NCBI RefSeq assembly: GCF_009823805.1
Contig: NZ_WUEK01000003.1
Coordinates: 1-64,000 of the forward strand
Source of the DNA: Nocardioides flavescens
GTDB taxonomy: Bacteria; Actinomycetota; Actinomycetes; Propionibacteriales; Nocardioidaceae
Direction of reading: 5' to 3'
DNA: 64,000 bases
Every line of letters begins with the position of its first letter. The stretch's first letter is position 1. This document shows positions 34,190-43,637 of this stretch, piece by piece. A program made the position numbers and the translations under genes. The notes under the pieces are model-generated. The model searched no databases. It was not told the origin of the DNA and worked only from the letters and a program-made list of their open reading frames with translations.

Positions 34190-34984
34190 ATGACCCCGCA
34201 GGTCGTCGCGCACCGCGGCGCCAGCTCCGACCTCGCCGAGCACACCCTGGGTGCCTACGTCGCCGCCCTCGACGCCGGTGCCGGCGCCCTCGAGTGCGAC
34301 GTCCGGCTCACCGCCGACGGCCACCTCGTCTGCGTGCACGACCGCGACCTGCGGCGTACGGCGAGCAACCGCGCGCTCGTCTCCACCTCCAACCTCGAGG
34401 ACCTCCAGAGCCTCGACTTCGCGTCGTGGAAGAACCCCTGGGCCGACCTCGACGACGAGGCGCCCGAGCTCGACCCGGAGCGCGACGGCGTGCTGACGCT
34501 GCGCACGCTGCTGCAGACGGTGGCCGACTACGAGCGACCCGTCGAGGTGGCGATCGAGACCAAGCACCCGACGCGGTACGGCGCGCTGGTGGAGCGCCGC
34601 GTCTGCGAGGCGCTGCACGAGTTCGGCTGGGACGTCGCCCCGCGGCGGGGGCAGCCGGCGCGGGCGCGGGTCATGAGCTTCAGCCACACCGCGCTGCAGC
34701 GGATGGAGCGGCTGTGCCCCGAGGTGCCGCTGGTGCAGCTCATCGAGCACAAGCGGCACTGGAAGATGCTGCGCCACCTGGTCGGCCCCGACTGGATCCT
34801 GGGCCCGGGCATCGAGCTGCTGCAGGAGCACCCCAAGACGGCGCGGCGCATCGCCGAGTCCGGCCACGACGTCCACGTCTGGGTCGTCAACAGCCCCGAC
34901 GAGCTCGAGCTGTGCCTCTCCCTCGGGGTGCGCGCGGTCATCACCGACCGGCCGGCGTACGTGCTGGAGCGGCTGGGGGTCTGA
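34190..34984 (+). CDS. Glycerophosphodiester phosphodiesterase family protein
   Basis: A 264-aa TIM-barrel enzyme hydrolysing glycerophosphodiesters. It shows the GDPD core: VVAHRGASSDLAEHTLGAY with the first catalytic His, LECDVRLTADGHLVCVHD with the metal ligands and second His, VEVAIETKHPTRY and the closing VWVVNSPDEL. No signal peptide, so cytosolic. CAGACT lies 6 nt before ATG 34190. Confidence 0.93.
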   Translation: MTPQVVAHRGASSDLAEHTLGAYVAALDAGAGALECDVRLTADGHLVCVHDRDLRRTASNRALVSTSNLEDLQSLDFASWKNPWADLDDEAPELDPERDGVLTLRTLLQTVADYERPVEVAIETKHPTRYGALVERRVCEALHEFGWDVAPRRGQPARARVMSFSHTALQRMERLCPEVPLVQLIEHKRHWKMLRHLVGPDWILGPGIELLQEHPKTARRIAESGHDVHVWVVNSPDELELCLSLGVRAVITDRPAYVLERLGV

Positions 34985-35050
34985 CGCGGGCGCTTCGCCG
35001 GTGCCACGCCGATCCGCGTGCACTGCGGCGCCCTGGGTAGCGTCCTCCCC

Positions 35051-35995
35051 ATGGCGAAGAAGTCCCGCACCAAGACCCGTGAGGTCGACACCACCGGCGC
35101 AGGAGAGGTCGGGCCGCGCCAGCCGTGCCCCTGCGGGTCGGGCAAGCGCTACAAGGCCTGCCACGGCGCTGCCGGCGGTGCGCCGCGTGTCTTCGTCGCC
35201 CGCCCCTTCGAGGGGCTGCCCGGTGAGTGCGACATCGTGGCCATGCGCGAGCTGGTCCCCGCCGCGACCGCCCCGCTGACGATCGAGGGCACCGACCGCA
35301 CCGTCACGCTCTGCTCTCTGCTGCCGATGGCCGCGCCGGGAATGGTGCGCGACAGCGGCGAGGTGTGGCTCGGGCTGCAGGTGCAGCACGGCTTCGGCGA
35401 CCCCTCGCGCGACCTCGCCGCCGTGCTGGAGAAGGCGCTCGTCCACGCCGACGCCGGCGAGCCCGGCATCGTCGGGCTCACCGACCCGCCCGGGGAGGGC
35501 CCGCGCCTGCAGGACCTGGTCACCGATGACTCCCTCACCGTCACCGTGCACGACGGCTTCGACTTCTGGCTCTCCGACGTCGACGACAAGGAGGCGCTCG
35601 CCGGTGCGCTCGACCGCGCCAACGACGCGGCCTCGCCGACCCAGCGCCTGACGCAGGTCGAGGCGGCGTACTGGACCAGCATGGGCAGCAAGGAGCACCT
35701 GCGCTGGGTCATGCCCGAGCCCGAGGACGCCCTGCTCGACGCCCTCGCGCGGCTGCACGTCGCCGGCGACGACGTGCTGGTCGAGGACTCGCGCCTCGTC
35801 GGGATGTTCCGCACCCACGGCCTGCTCGTGCCGGTGTGGGACCTCGCGGTCGGCACCGGCGCCGAGGCGCTCGAGGACCCGGCCGCGGCGTTCAAGGAGA
35901 AGCTCGACGCCGTCCTCGGCGACGACACCCCGCTGACCGCCGAGGAGCGCGCCGCCCGCAACGGGTTGGCCAACCGCCAGGTCACCATCCGCTGA
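35051..35995 (+). CDS. DUF5926 family protein with N-terminal SEC-C zinc motif
   Basis: A 314-aa protein. After a basic N-terminus (AKKSRTKTREV), PCPCGSGKRYKACHG is a SEC-C zinc-binding motif like the SecA C-terminus. The remaining ~260 residues are a conserved actinobacterial domain of unknown function (e.g. HDGFDFWLSDVDDKEALAG). TAGCGT lies 7 nt before ATG 35051. A link to ribosomes or secretion is only suggested by the motif. Confidence 0.82.
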   Translation: MAKKSRTKTREVDTTGAGEVGPRQPCPCGSGKRYKACHGAAGGAPRVFVARPFEGLPGECDIVAMRELVPAATAPLTIEGTDRTVTLCSLLPMAAPGMVRDSGEVWLGLQVQHGFGDPSRDLAAVLEKALVHADAGEPGIVGLTDPPGEGPRLQDLVTDDSLTVTVHDGFDFWLSDVDDKEALAGALDRANDAASPTQRLTQVEAAYWTSMGSKEHLRWVMPEPEDALLDALARLHVAGDDVLVEDSRLVGMFRTHGLLVPVWDLAVGTGAEALEDPAAAFKEKLDAVLGDDTPLTAEERAARNGLANRQVTIR

Positions 35996-36008
35996 CGGGC
36001 GCCCTGCG

Positions 36009-36845
36009 ATGACGCTGCACGTGCACCGGTACGGCGAGGGCCCGCGGCTGGCGCTCGCCGTGCACGGCATCACCGCGACCTCGCGCGCTTGGGGCGAGGT
36101 CGCGGCTGCGCTGCCCCGCGAGTGGACGCTGGTCGCGCCCGACCTGCGCGGGCGCGGACACTCGCGCGACCTGCCCGCCTCGACCGGACTGCACAGCCAC
36201 GTCGACGACCTGACCGGGCTCGCCGAGCAGCTGGTCGCCGAGGCCGGCGGGCCGATCTCCCTGGTCGGTCACTCGATGGGTGCCTTCGTCGCGGTGCACC
36301 TCGCCCACGCCCGGCCCGATCTGTTCACCCGAGTCGTGCTCGTCGACGGCGGCGTCGCCCTGCCCGTGCCCGAGGGTGCCGACCCCGACGAGGTGCTCGC
36401 CGCCACGCTCGGTCCTGCGCTCGAGCGGCTCAGCCGCAGCTACGCCAACGCCGACGACTACCTCGAGGTGTTCCGCCACCATCCCGCCTTCGCCGGTCTC
36501 TGGAACCCCGCCATCGAGGGCTATGTCCGCTACGACACCGTCGAGGTCGACGGCCGCATCCGCTCCCGCGCCCAGGAGGAGTCGGTCCGCGCCGACGGGC
36601 GCGACCTGCTCGTGTCGGGGTCGTCGTTCGAGCCCGAGGTGCGGGCCACCGCGCTGCCGGTCCGCATCCTCGCCGCGCCGTACGGCATGTTCGGCGAGGC
36701 GCCTGGTCTGCTCCCGGCCGCCGGGCTCGCGGCGTACGACGACGCCGACCACGTCGAGGTCGAGACCGTCCCCGGCGCCAACCACTACACGATCCTCTTC
36801 GAGCCCGCCGCCGCTGCTCGCGTCGCCGCGGCGATCCAGGGCTGA
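36009..36845 (+). CDS. Alpha/beta-fold hydrolase
   Basis: A 278-aa enzyme with an intact triad pattern: nucleophile Ser89 in LVGHSMGAF, oxyanion loop AVHGITATS, DLRGRGHS after strand 4, and the catalytic His in PGANHYTILF. The lid is short. Substrate unknown. It starts 13 nt after the SEC-C protein gene and may be co-transcribed. Confidence 0.88.
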   Translation: MTLHVHRYGEGPRLALAVHGITATSRAWGEVAAALPREWTLVAPDLRGRGHSRDLPASTGLHSHVDDLTGLAEQLVAEAGGPISLVGHSMGAFVAVHLAHARPDLFTRVVLVDGGVALPVPEGADPDEVLAATLGPALERLSRSYANADDYLEVFRHHPAFAGLWNPAIEGYVRYDTVEVDGRIRSRAQEESVRADGRDLLVSGSSFEPEVRATALPVRILAAPYGMFGEAPGLLPAAGLAAYDDADHVEVETVPGANHYTILFEPAAAARVAAAIQG

Positions 36846-36849
36846 GACC

Positions 36850-37806
36850 TCAGTCGCGAGCCCGCCGCAGCGCCCACGACTGCAGGTGGGCGTAGCCCTT
36901 GACCGAGGTCCGGTGCAGGCGCCGGAAGGTGAGCCCGTCGGTCTCGGCGAGGGCGTCGTGGACGCCGCGGTCGACGAGCACGGTGCCGGGACGGGCGAGG
37001 GAGGTGAGCCGGGAGGCGATGTTGACGGTCGGGCCGAAGACGTCGCCGAGCCGGGCGACCACGTCGCCGTACGCCAGCCCGGCGCGCACCTGCGGGAAGT
37101 CGTCGTGCCCGTCGTCGCCGCGGGCGGCCATCAGCAGGGTGGCCTCGGCCGCGGCGGTCGGCTCGTCGACGACGAAGAGGACCTCGTCGCCGATGTTCTT
37201 GATGACCCGTCCGCCGTGGTCGACGACGATGCCGGAGCACTCGGCCTCGAAGTGCTCGATCCAGGCGACCAGCTCGCGCTCGTCGAGCTCCTTGCTGCGC
37301 GAGGTGAACCCGACGATGTCGACGAAGGCCACCGCCAGCGGCAGCGCGTCGGCGTCGGGCGGGGCGCCGTCGGCGAAGAGCCGGGCGCTCGCGCCGGCGA
37401 GGTGGCGGCGCCAGACGTAGCCCTGCAGGGCCTCGACCTTCGGCACGACCTCGCCGACGAGCTCCGGCAGCAGCTCCGGCAGGTCACCGCGGTCCGCGGC
37501 GACGTCGGCGAGCAGCGTCGACTGCCACTCCGCGAGCCGGGCGAAGGCACGCCCCCAGGTGCGCACGAGCGCGGCCTGCCGCTCGGGGCTGAGGATGCCG
37601 AGCTCGACCAGCTCGGCGGCCTGGCGCAGGGCGACCACGTCGGCCTCGACGAACGCCACGGCGTCGTCGTCCTGCTGGGCGAAGCCGAGCAGGCGCCAGA
37701 GCTCCTGCGCGACCTCGGGCGGTACGCCGGCCCGCTCGGCGACCTCGACGCGCGTCAGCGCCGGCTCGGCGCCGAGCAGCTGCCGCTCGACCGGGTCGTC
37801 GGCCAC
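36850..37806 (-). CDS. Class III adenylate/guanylate cyclase
   Basis: A 318-aa soluble cyclase. The N-terminal ~140 residues are helical with a MerR-like wing pattern (TRVEVAERAGVPPEVAQELW). The catalytic domain has metal-binding Asp163 in VAFVDIVGFTS and Asp207, substrate Lys203 in RVIKNIGDEVLF, and FGPTVNIASRL with the transition-state Asn/Arg. All key residues are present, and Lys/Asp favour ATP. It lies 13 nt after a cyclic-nucleotide-binding protein gene on the same strand. Confidence 0.92.
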   Translation of the reverse strand: MADDPVERQLLGAEPALTRVEVAERAGVPPEVAQELWRLLGFAQQDDDAVAFVEADVVALRQAAELVELGILSPERQAALVRTWGRAFARLAEWQSTLLADVAADRGDLPELLPELVGEVVPKVEALQGYVWRRHLAGASARLFADGAPPDADALPLAVAFVDIVGFTSRSKELDERELVAWIEHFEAECSGIVVDHGGRVIKNIGDEVLFVVDEPTAAAEATLLMAARGDDGHDDFPQVRAGLAYGDVVARLGDVFGPTVNIASRLTSLARPGTVLVDRGVHDALAETDGLTFRRLHRTSVKGYAHLQSWALRRARD

Positions 37807-37819
37807 GCCAGTCCGCCGC

Positions 37820-38197
37820 TCAGGACTGCTTCGGGAACCGCTGCGCCGCCGTACGCTCCAGCGCCTCGTGGAACGACGGCAGCTCGTCGCTGAGCTTGGA
37901 CAGCTGCTCGGAGGTGAAGTGGATCAGCTCGAGCGGGGTGAGGGCGACGATGCTGGCGGTGCGCAGCGAGTGCCCGAGGATCGCCGCCTCGCCGATGATG
38001 TCGCCGGGTCCGAGCTGGGCGATCTCCTGCCCGCTCTTCCGCACCGAGACGGTGCCGTCCAGGATGATGTAGGCCTTGTCGGCGCCGGTGCGCTCGGAGA
38101 TCGGCGCCCACCCCTCGGGCAGCTTCACGCGGGTGCCCGTGGAGCTGATGCGGGCCTGCTCCTTGGGGGAGAACATCGAGTAGAACGTGTCGGCCAC
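37820..38197 (-). CDS. Stand-alone cyclic-nucleotide-binding domain protein
   Basis: A 125-aa single cNMP-binding domain. The phosphate-binding cassette is GDIIGEAAILGHSLRTASIV with Glu and Arg contacts conserved. There is no DNA-binding helix-turn-helix, unlike Crp. GGAAGG lies 7 nt before GTG 38197. Encoded immediately before an adenylate cyclase, it probably senses or buffers that enzyme's product. Confidence 0.9.
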   Translation of the reverse strand: MADTFYSMFSPKEQARISSTGTRVKLPEGWAPISERTGADKAYIILDGTVSVRKSGQEIAQLGPGDIIGEAAILGHSLRTASIVALTPLELIHFTSEQLSKLSDELPSFHEALERTAAQRFPKQS

Positions 38198-38280
38198 GGC
38201 TCAGCCTTCCGGTCGCGGGTCGTTGCTGCTGGGTCCGGTGCCCAGTCGCGTACGTCGGCACAACGAGCGGGCGGGCCCGA

Positions 38281-38309
38281 GGGCACGTGTGCTCTGGCGC
38301 ACCGTGCCC
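38281..38309 (-). terminator. Hairpin downstream of arcA
   Basis: GGGCACG (38281-38287) pairs with CGTGCCC (38303-38309), extended by an imperfect inner TGTGC/GCGCA stem. It lies 12 nt past the arcA stop and before the cyclic-nucleotide protein start. Confidence 0.55.
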
Positions 38310-38320
38310 CGGGACGGGGG

Positions 38321-39553
38321 TCAGGTGGTGGTGAGCGGCTCGCGCGAGACCGGGCAGCTCATGCAGCGCGGGCCGCCGCGGCCCGAGCCGAGCTCGGAGC
38401 CGGCGATCCGCACGACCTCGATGCCGGCGTCCTCGAGCCGGGCGTTGGTCTCGTCGTTGCGCTCGTAGGCGACGGCCACGCGGGGGGCGAGGGCGAGGGT
38501 GTTGTTGCCGTCGTCCCACTGCTCGCGCTCGGCGGTGACCGGGTCGAGACCGGTGTCGATCTGGCGCAGCGTGTCGATGCCCATGGCCTTCGCGGCGGCC
38601 ACGAGGAACGGCTCCGGGGCCGCGACGTGCAGCACGGCGGTGCCGTCGTCGGCCACGTCGTCGGTGCGGGTGACGGTGTGGGCGACGAGCGAGTCGGCGA
38701 CGTTGGGGTAGACGACCATCTTGTCGACGTCGACCAGCGTGCAGATCGTGTCGAGGTGCATCGTGGCGCGCTCCTGCGCGATCGGCACGGCGAGCACGGT
38801 GTGGGCGAGGCCGTCGGCGAAGCACTGGCGGGCGAGCCGCTCGGCGCCGGCCGGCGTGGTGCGCTCGCCGACGCCGACGGCGATGACGCCGGGCGCGAGG
38901 AGCAGGACGTCGCCGCCCTCGACGTGCTCGAGGTGGGCGCCGTGCATGCGCGGGGTGCCGGCGAAGCGCGGGTGACGGCTGTAGATCAGCTCGGTCAGCT
39001 CGGTCTCGCGCTTGCGGGCCGGCATCGCCAGCGAGGTGATCGCCACCCGGTCGCGCACCCACACCGAGGAGTCGCGGGTGAACAGCAGGTTGGGCAACGG
39101 GTCGATCAGGAAGTCGTCGTAGGCCAGCAGGCTGGTCACGAGACCGAACCCGCCGCGCACCTCGTCGTTGCGGATGCCCGCGGTGAGGTACGTCGTGAGC
39201 TCGGCGGGGGAGGCGTCGCCGAGCAGGCCCTCGAGGTAGCCGCGCATCGTGTCGCCGAGGTCGAGCCCGCGCAGCGCCTCGCCGATCGCGTGCTCGCGCG
39301 CGGCGTCGTCGGCGAGGGTCTCGGTGAGCAGCTCGGTGAGGTAGAGGACCTCGACGTCGCGCGAGCGCAGCTCGGCGGCGAACGCGTCGTGCTCCTCCTG
39401 GGCGCGCGCCACCCACGGGATCGCGTCGAAGAGCAGCTTGTCGTTGTTGCGCGGCGTCAGCCGCTTCAGCTCCGGGCCGGGGCGGTGCAGCATCACCGTC
39501 CGCAGGCGCCCGACCTCGCTGTCCGCGCCGTGCGGCGCGTGCTGCTCACTCAT
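38321..39553 (-). CDS. arcA: Arginine deiminase
   Basis: Converts arginine to citrulline and ammonia; 410 aa, standard length. The N-terminal [43 protein letters not shown], the catalytic His in [11 protein letters not shown], and nucleophile Cys397 in GGPRCMSCP are all present. TAGGCT lies 7 nt before ATG 39553, within the end of larC, so it can be expressed alone although its start overlaps the larC stop. No ornithine carbamoyltransferase or carbamate kinase gene is near. Confidence 0.95.
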   Translation of the reverse strand: MSEQHAPHGADSEVGRLRTVMLHRPGPELKRLTPRNNDKLLFDAIPWVARAQEEHDAFAAELRSRDVEVLYLTELLTETLADDAAREHAIGEALRGLDLGDTMRGYLEGLLGDASPAELTTYLTAGIRNDEVRGGFGLVTSLLAYDDFLIDPLPNLLFTRDSSVWVRDRVAITSLAMPARKRETELTELIYSRHPRFAGTPRMHGAHLEHVEGGDVLLLAPGVIAVGVGERTTPAGAERLARQCFADGLAHTVLAVPIAQERATMHLDTICTLVDVDKMVVYPNVADSLVAHTVTRTDDVADDGTAVLHVAAPEPFLVAAAKAMGIDTLRQIDTGLDPVTAEREQWDDGNNTLALAPRVAVAYERNDETNARLEDAGIEVVRIAGSELGSGRGGPRCMSCPVSREPLTTT

Positions 39554-40695
39554 GGGCGCGAGCCTATTGCGTCGCGCGCCCGGGCGCTGGCCTCGGCCAG
39601 CACGTCGCGCACGGGGCGGGCGAGGGCGCGGGCGGCGGCGAGCACGTCGTCGTACTCCGGTGTGGTGGTCGAGGGGGTGACCTTCACACGGACGACCTGG
39701 CCGTCGACGGTGACCTCGACCTCCTCGCGGGGCAGGGCGACCCGGTCGACCGCGGTGCTGCGCACGCCGATGGTGCTGGTCTGGGCGAAGAACGCCGCCC
39801 GCACCGCCTCGGCCTCACCGGGGGCCACCAGGGCGTGGAGGGTGTGGGCGGGGCGGCCCTTCTTCATCAGCACCGGCGTCAGCCAGGCGTCGCGCGCGCC
39901 GGCGGCGAGCAGGGCCTCGAGCACGGCCGGCCAGACCCGCGGGTCGAGGTCGTCGACGTTGGCCTCGAGCACCTGGAGGCGCTCGGTCCCGGGGGTGGAG
40001 GCTCCGACGAGCACACGCAGCACGTTGGCGTGGGTGTCCGGGTCGCGCCCGCCCGCGCCGACCCCGACCCGGTCGGTCACCAGCGCGGGCTGCGGACCCC
40101 ACGACGTCGCGAGGGTCGCGAGCAGGGCCGCCCCGGTGGGGGTGCAGGCCTCGCCGACGCCCGGTCCGGCGTACGACGGGACGCCGCGGAGCAGCTCCGT
40201 CACCGCGGGTGGCGGCACGGGCAGCACACCGTGGGCGCCGCGCACCGAGCCGGAGCCGACCGCGATCGGGCTGACCACCACCTCGGACGCACCGAGGTGC
40301 GTGAACCCCGCGCACACGCCGACCACGTCGGCGATCGCGTCGAGGGCCCCGACCTCGTGGAAGTGGACGTCGAGCGGGTCGTGGCCGTGCACTGCGCCCT
40401 CGGCGACGGCGAGGCGCTCGAAGGCGGCCACCGCGGTGGCGGGGGCGGCGTCGAGCATTGCCCGCACGTCGCGCCAGGTGCGGTGGTGGACCGAGTCGGC
40501 GACCTCCACGTGCACGCGGGTGGCGGCGAACCCGGCCCGCGTCACCTGCTCCACCCGGAGCGTCACGGGCTCGGGGCTGACCGCGTCGACGGCCTCCTGG
40601 AGCACCGCGATCGGCACCCCGGCGCCGGCCAGGGCGCCGAGCAGCATGTCGCCGCTCGCGCCGGCAGAGGCGTCGACCCAGATCGTCGGCGTCAT
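39550..40695 (-). CDS. larC: Nickel pincer cofactor biosynthesis protein LarC
   Basis: Inserts nickel into the pyridinium bis-thiocarboxylate precursor of the lactate racemase cofactor, using CTP; 381 aa. Landmarks are [46 protein letters not shown] and [14 protein letters not shown] with [15 protein letters not shown]. It overlaps larB by 4 nt. Unlike some Firmicutes it is read as one continuous frame. Confidence 0.94.
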   Translation of the reverse strand: MTPTIWVDASAGASGDMLLGALAGAGVPIAVLQEAVDAVSPEPVTLRVEQVTRAGFAATRVHVEVADSVHHRTWRDVRAMLDAAPATAVAAFERLAVAEGAVHGHDPLDVHFHEVGALDAIADVVGVCAGFTHLGASEVVVSPIAVGSGSVRGAHGVLPVPPPAVTELLRGVPSYAGPGVGEACTPTGAALLATLATSWGPQPALVTDRVGVGAGGRDPDTHANVLRVLVGASTPGTERLQVLEANVDDLDPRVWPAVLEALLAAGARDAWLTPVLMKKGRPAHTLHALVAPGEAEAVRAAFFAQTSTIGVRSTAVDRVALPREEVEVTVDGQVVRVKVTPSTTTPEYDDVLAAARALARPVRDVLAEASARARDAIGSRP

Positions 40696-41393
40696 CGGCG
40701 CGGTCCCGCGGCGCGCGCGACGCGGGCCGCGAAGACACCGGCGCCGTAGCCGTTGTCGATGTTGACGACCGTGACGCCCGGCGCGCAGGAGTTGAGCATC
40801 CCGAGCAGCGCCGACAGCCCGCCGAACGACGCGCCGTAGCCGACACTCGTCGGCACCGCCACGAGCGGCACGCCCGTCAGCCCGCCGACGACCGAGGGCA
40901 GCGCACCCTCCATCCCGGCCACCACGATCAGGCAGTCGGCGTCCTCGAGCCGGTCGCGCACGGCGAGCAGCCGGTGGAGCCCGGCCACACCGACGTCCTG
41001 GACGAGGTCGACGCCCGCGCCGTGCACCCGCACGCTCAGCGCCGCCTCGGCCGCGACGGGAGCGTCGGAGGTGCCGGCGCTCAGCACCGCCACCGTGCCC
41101 CGCGGCTCCGGCAGTGGGCCGAGGGTCGCTGACCGGGCGACGGCGTGCACCTCGGCCTCGGGCAGCGCGGACGCGACGTACGCCATCGCCTCCTCGGAGA
41201 GCCTCGTGGCGAGGACGGCCCGGTCGGGATGCCGCTCGTGGAGCGTGCGCAGGATCGCTACCACCTGCTCCGGAGTCTTGCCCGCGCCGTAGACGACCTC
41301 GGGGTCACCCGTGCGCCGGGCCCGGTCGAGGTCCACCCGGGCGAAGCCCAGGTCCTCGGTGCGCTGCTCCTCGGTGCGCTGCTCCTCGCTCAC
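40692..41393 (-). CDS. larB: Nickel pincer cofactor biosynthesis protein LarB
   Basis: Carboxylates and hydrolyses nicotinic acid adenine dinucleotide, the first cofactor step; 233 aa. The C-terminal PurE-like domain has VLSAGTSDAPVAAEAALS, VVAGMEGALPSVVGGLTG and PTSVGYGASFGGLSALLGML. The first codons contain a 15-bp direct repeat (EEQRT twice). GTG 41393 lies 3 nt after the pheA stop. The third enzyme, LarE, is not in the window. Confidence 0.93.
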   Translation of the reverse strand: MSEEQRTEEQRTEDLGFARVDLDRARRTGDPEVVYGAGKTPEQVVAILRTLHERHPDRAVLATRLSEEAMAYVASALPEAEVHAVARSATLGPLPEPRGTVAVLSAGTSDAPVAAEAALSVRVHGAGVDLVQDVGVAGLHRLLAVRDRLEDADCLIVVAGMEGALPSVVGGLTGVPLVAVPTSVGYGASFGGLSALLGMLNSCAPGVTVVNIDNGYGAGVFAARVARAAGPRR

Positions 41394-41396
41394 GCG

Positions 41397-42242
41397 TCAG
41401 CTCCGGGCCCGGAACGGGCTGGCGGGGTAGACGCCCAGGACCTTGATGTCGGTGGTGAAGAACGTCAGCTCCTCCAGCGCCCGGGCGAGGCCGGGGTCGT
41501 CGGGGTGACCGTCGACCTCGGCGAGGAACTGGGTGGCGGTGAACGCGCCGCCGACCATGTAGCTCTCGAGCTTGGTCATGTTGACGCCGTTGGTCGCGAA
41601 GCCGCCGAGCGCCTTGTAGAGCGCGGCCGGCAGGTTGCGGACGTTGAAGATGAACGACGTGACGACGGGTCCGTTGCCGGCCGGTGCGCGGACGAGCTCG
41701 GGGGAGAGCACCACGAACCGCGTGGTGTTGTGGTCCTCGTCCTCGACGTCCTCGGCGAGCACCTCGAGGCCGTAGATCTCGGCGGCGAGCGGCGGCGAGA
41801 TCGCCGCCTGGGTCGGGTCGCCGGCCTCGCGCACCTCGCGTGCGGCACCCGCCGTGTCGCCCGAGATCAGCGGGGTCAGCCCGAGCCGGCGGATGATCTT
41901 GCGGCACTGGCCGAGTGCGTGCACGTGGCTGTGGACGGTCGTGACCGACTCGAGCGGTGTGCCGGGGATGCCCAGCAGGTGGAAGCGGATCCGCAGGAAG
42001 TGCTCGGCGACGATGTGCAGCCCGGAGCCCGGCAGGAAGTGGTGGATGTCGGCGACCCGGCCCGCGATCGAGTTGTCGATCGGGATCATCGCCAGGTCGG
42101 CGTCGCCCGCGGCCACCGCGGCGAACACGTCCTCGAACGACGCGCACGGCACGGCCTCGAGGTCGGGGTAGTGCTCGCGGCACACCTGGTGGGAGTTGGC
42201 GCCCGGCTCGCCCTGGTAGGCGATGCGTCGCGGTTCGCTCAC
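41397..42242 (-). CDS. pheA: Prephenate dehydratase
   Basis: Forms phenylpyruvate from prephenate in phenylalanine synthesis; 281 aa. The periplasmic-binding-protein-like catalytic half has IAYQGEPGANSH, MIPIDNSIAGRVADIHH and NTTRFVVLS with the catalytic Thr-Arg. A C-terminal ACT domain follows (TSFIFNVRNLPAALYKALGG, then LESYMVGG) for phenylalanine feedback. No chorismate mutase is fused. TAGACT lies 6 nt before GTG 42242. Confidence 0.95.
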   Translation of the reverse strand: MSEPRRIAYQGEPGANSHQVCREHYPDLEAVPCASFEDVFAAVAAGDADLAMIPIDNSIAGRVADIHHFLPGSGLHIVAEHFLRIRFHLLGIPGTPLESVTTVHSHVHALGQCRKIIRRLGLTPLISGDTAGAAREVREAGDPTQAAISPPLAAEIYGLEVLAEDVEDEDHNTTRFVVLSPELVRAPAGNGPVVTSFIFNVRNLPAALYKALGGFATNGVNMTKLESYMVGGAFTATQFLAEVDGHPDDPGLARALEELTFFTTDIKVLGVYPASPFRARS

Positions 42243-42275
42243 CGCGGCAGTCTAGGGAAGCGGTTAGGTTGAGCC

Positions 42276-42668
42276 GTGGCCGCCGTCCTCGCCCTGCTCG
42301 CCCTCGTGGTCGCCCTCGCCGCCCTCGGCGTCGCACTCGCCGGCCGTCGTACGCCGCCCGCCCGCGACGACCTCGACACCGTGCCGGAGGACGTGCTCGG
42401 CCTGCGCCAGGAGGTCGCCGCTCTGCGCGCCGAGGCCGCCGGCGCGCTGCGCCACCTCGGGATCGTGCGCTACGACGCCTTCAGCGACGTCGGAGGCCGG
42501 CTCTCGTGGTCGGTCGCCCTGCTCGACGACCGCGGCGACGGCGTCGTCCTCACCGCCATCCACGGCCGCAGCGAGGCGCGCTCCTACGCCAAGTCCATCG
42601 CCTCCTGGACCTGCGACCAGCCGCTCTCGCCCGAGGAGCAGGACGCCGTCACCTCCGCCCGGGCCTGA
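42276..42668 (+). CDS. DUF4446 family membrane-anchored protein
   Basis: A 130-aa protein with an N-terminal membrane helix (AAVLALLALVVALAALGVAL), a short coiled segment (VLGLRQEVAALRAEAAGALR) and the DUF4446 core RYDAFSDVGGRLSWSVALLD followed by GDGVVLTAIHGRSEARSYAK. Function unknown. TTAGGT lies 6 nt before GTG 42276. Divergent from pheA. Confidence 0.88.
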   Translation: MAAVLALLALVVALAALGVALAGRRTPPARDDLDTVPEDVLGLRQEVAALRAEAAGALRHLGIVRYDAFSDVGGRLSWSVALLDDRGDGVVLTAIHGRSEARSYAKSIASWTCDQPLSPEEQDAVTSARA

Positions 42669-42688
42669 CCGCTCCCCGCCCGACCCCT

Positions 42689-42758
42689 TGTAACGCGGAG
42701 TTGGAGGCTCTCCCGACCCGTTGCAACGGGTCGGAACCGTCACCAACTCCGCGTTACA
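42689..42758. repeat. Family B 70-nt hairpin, copy 2
   Basis: Same length and same 16-nt arms as 15975-16044, with the inner palindrome CCGACCCGTTGCAACGGGTCGG at one base difference. The internal-loop bases differ (AGGCTCT here, CGGTGGT there). It lies between the convergent ends of the DUF4446 and MarR genes. Confidence 0.85.
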
Positions 42759-42779
42759 GCTGGGCGGTACGGCGGCGGG

Positions 42780-43637
42780 TCAGCCCTCGACGAAGCGGAC
42801 GAGCAGGGCGCGGAGCCGGTCGCGCTGGTCGGGGGAGAGGGGCGCGAGCAGCGCGGAAATGACGGCCTCGGCCCGCTCGTCCGCGGCCGTCAGCAGCGCC
42901 TCGCCGCGGGGGAGCAGGTGGAGGACCTGGGTGCGGCGGTCGGCCTCGGGGCGTCGCCGTTCCAGTGCACCGAGGCGCTCGAGGTGGTCGACGATCTCGA
43001 CGACGGTGGGCCCGCTCGTGCCGAGGTGGCGGGCGAGCTCGGCCTGCGGGAACGGCCCCGCGCTCCGCAGCGCACGGAACGTGCCCAGGTGACGCGGCTC
43101 GACCTCGAGCTCGCGCAGGGCCGCAGCGAGGTCTGCGTGCATGCGGGCGTGGAGCCGGGTCACCAGGAAGCCCGTGCTCGCCAGCAGGCTGGACGGTGCC
43201 TCGGGGGAGAGGTGCGGGCGGGTGACCGCCAGGAGCAGGTCGTGCAGCTCCTCGCGCTCGGCGGAGTCGAGTCCGCCGCTGACCGCGTCCTGCAGCCGCT
43301 CGACCAGCGGCTCCCACCGGGCGACCGCCTCGGCGCCCGCGGGGGTGCGGGTCAGCGCCCACGCCCGGCGGTCCGCGGGGTTGCGCACCCGCTCGACGAG
43401 CCCTGCGGCGACCAGGCGGGCGGCGACCTTGGTGAGGGTCGTACGGCTCAGCGCGACGGCGTCGGCGACCCACTGCTGCGAGCGCGGCACGCCCTCGTCG
43501 CCCAGCGCGAGCAGGACGGCGTAGCCGTGGATGTCGGTGGTGGGTGCGACGGTGCCGTCCAGGGCACCGGTCACCCGGGCCGACGCCCGCCACAGCACGT
43601 GACCGAGGGAGGCCGCGAGCGCCGGCAGCAGGGCCAC
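42780..43637 (-). CDS. Tandem double MarR-domain regulator
   Basis: A 285-aa protein containing two MarR modules in one chain: residues ~1-145 (QWVADAVALSRTTLTKVAAR, wing NPADRRAWALT) and ~150-285 (AELARHLGTSGPTVVEIVDHL, wing RPEADRRTQVLHL). Ordinary MarR proteins are ~150 aa and dimerise; here both winged helices are covalently joined. GTG 43637 follows GGGAGGAC. It is divergent from an MFS exporter it probably represses. Confidence 0.85.
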   Translation of the reverse strand: MALLPALAASLGHVLWRASARVTGALDGTVAPTTDIHGYAVLLALGDEGVPRSQQWVADAVALSRTTLTKVAARLVAAGLVERVRNPADRRAWALTRTPAGAEAVARWEPLVERLQDAVSGGLDSAEREELHDLLLAVTRPHLSPEAPSSLLASTGFLVTRLHARMHADLAAALRELEVEPRHLGTFRALRSAGPFPQAELARHLGTSGPTVVEIVDHLERLGALERRRPEADRRTQVLHLLPRGEALLTAADERAEAVISALLAPLSPDQRDRLRALLVRFVEG

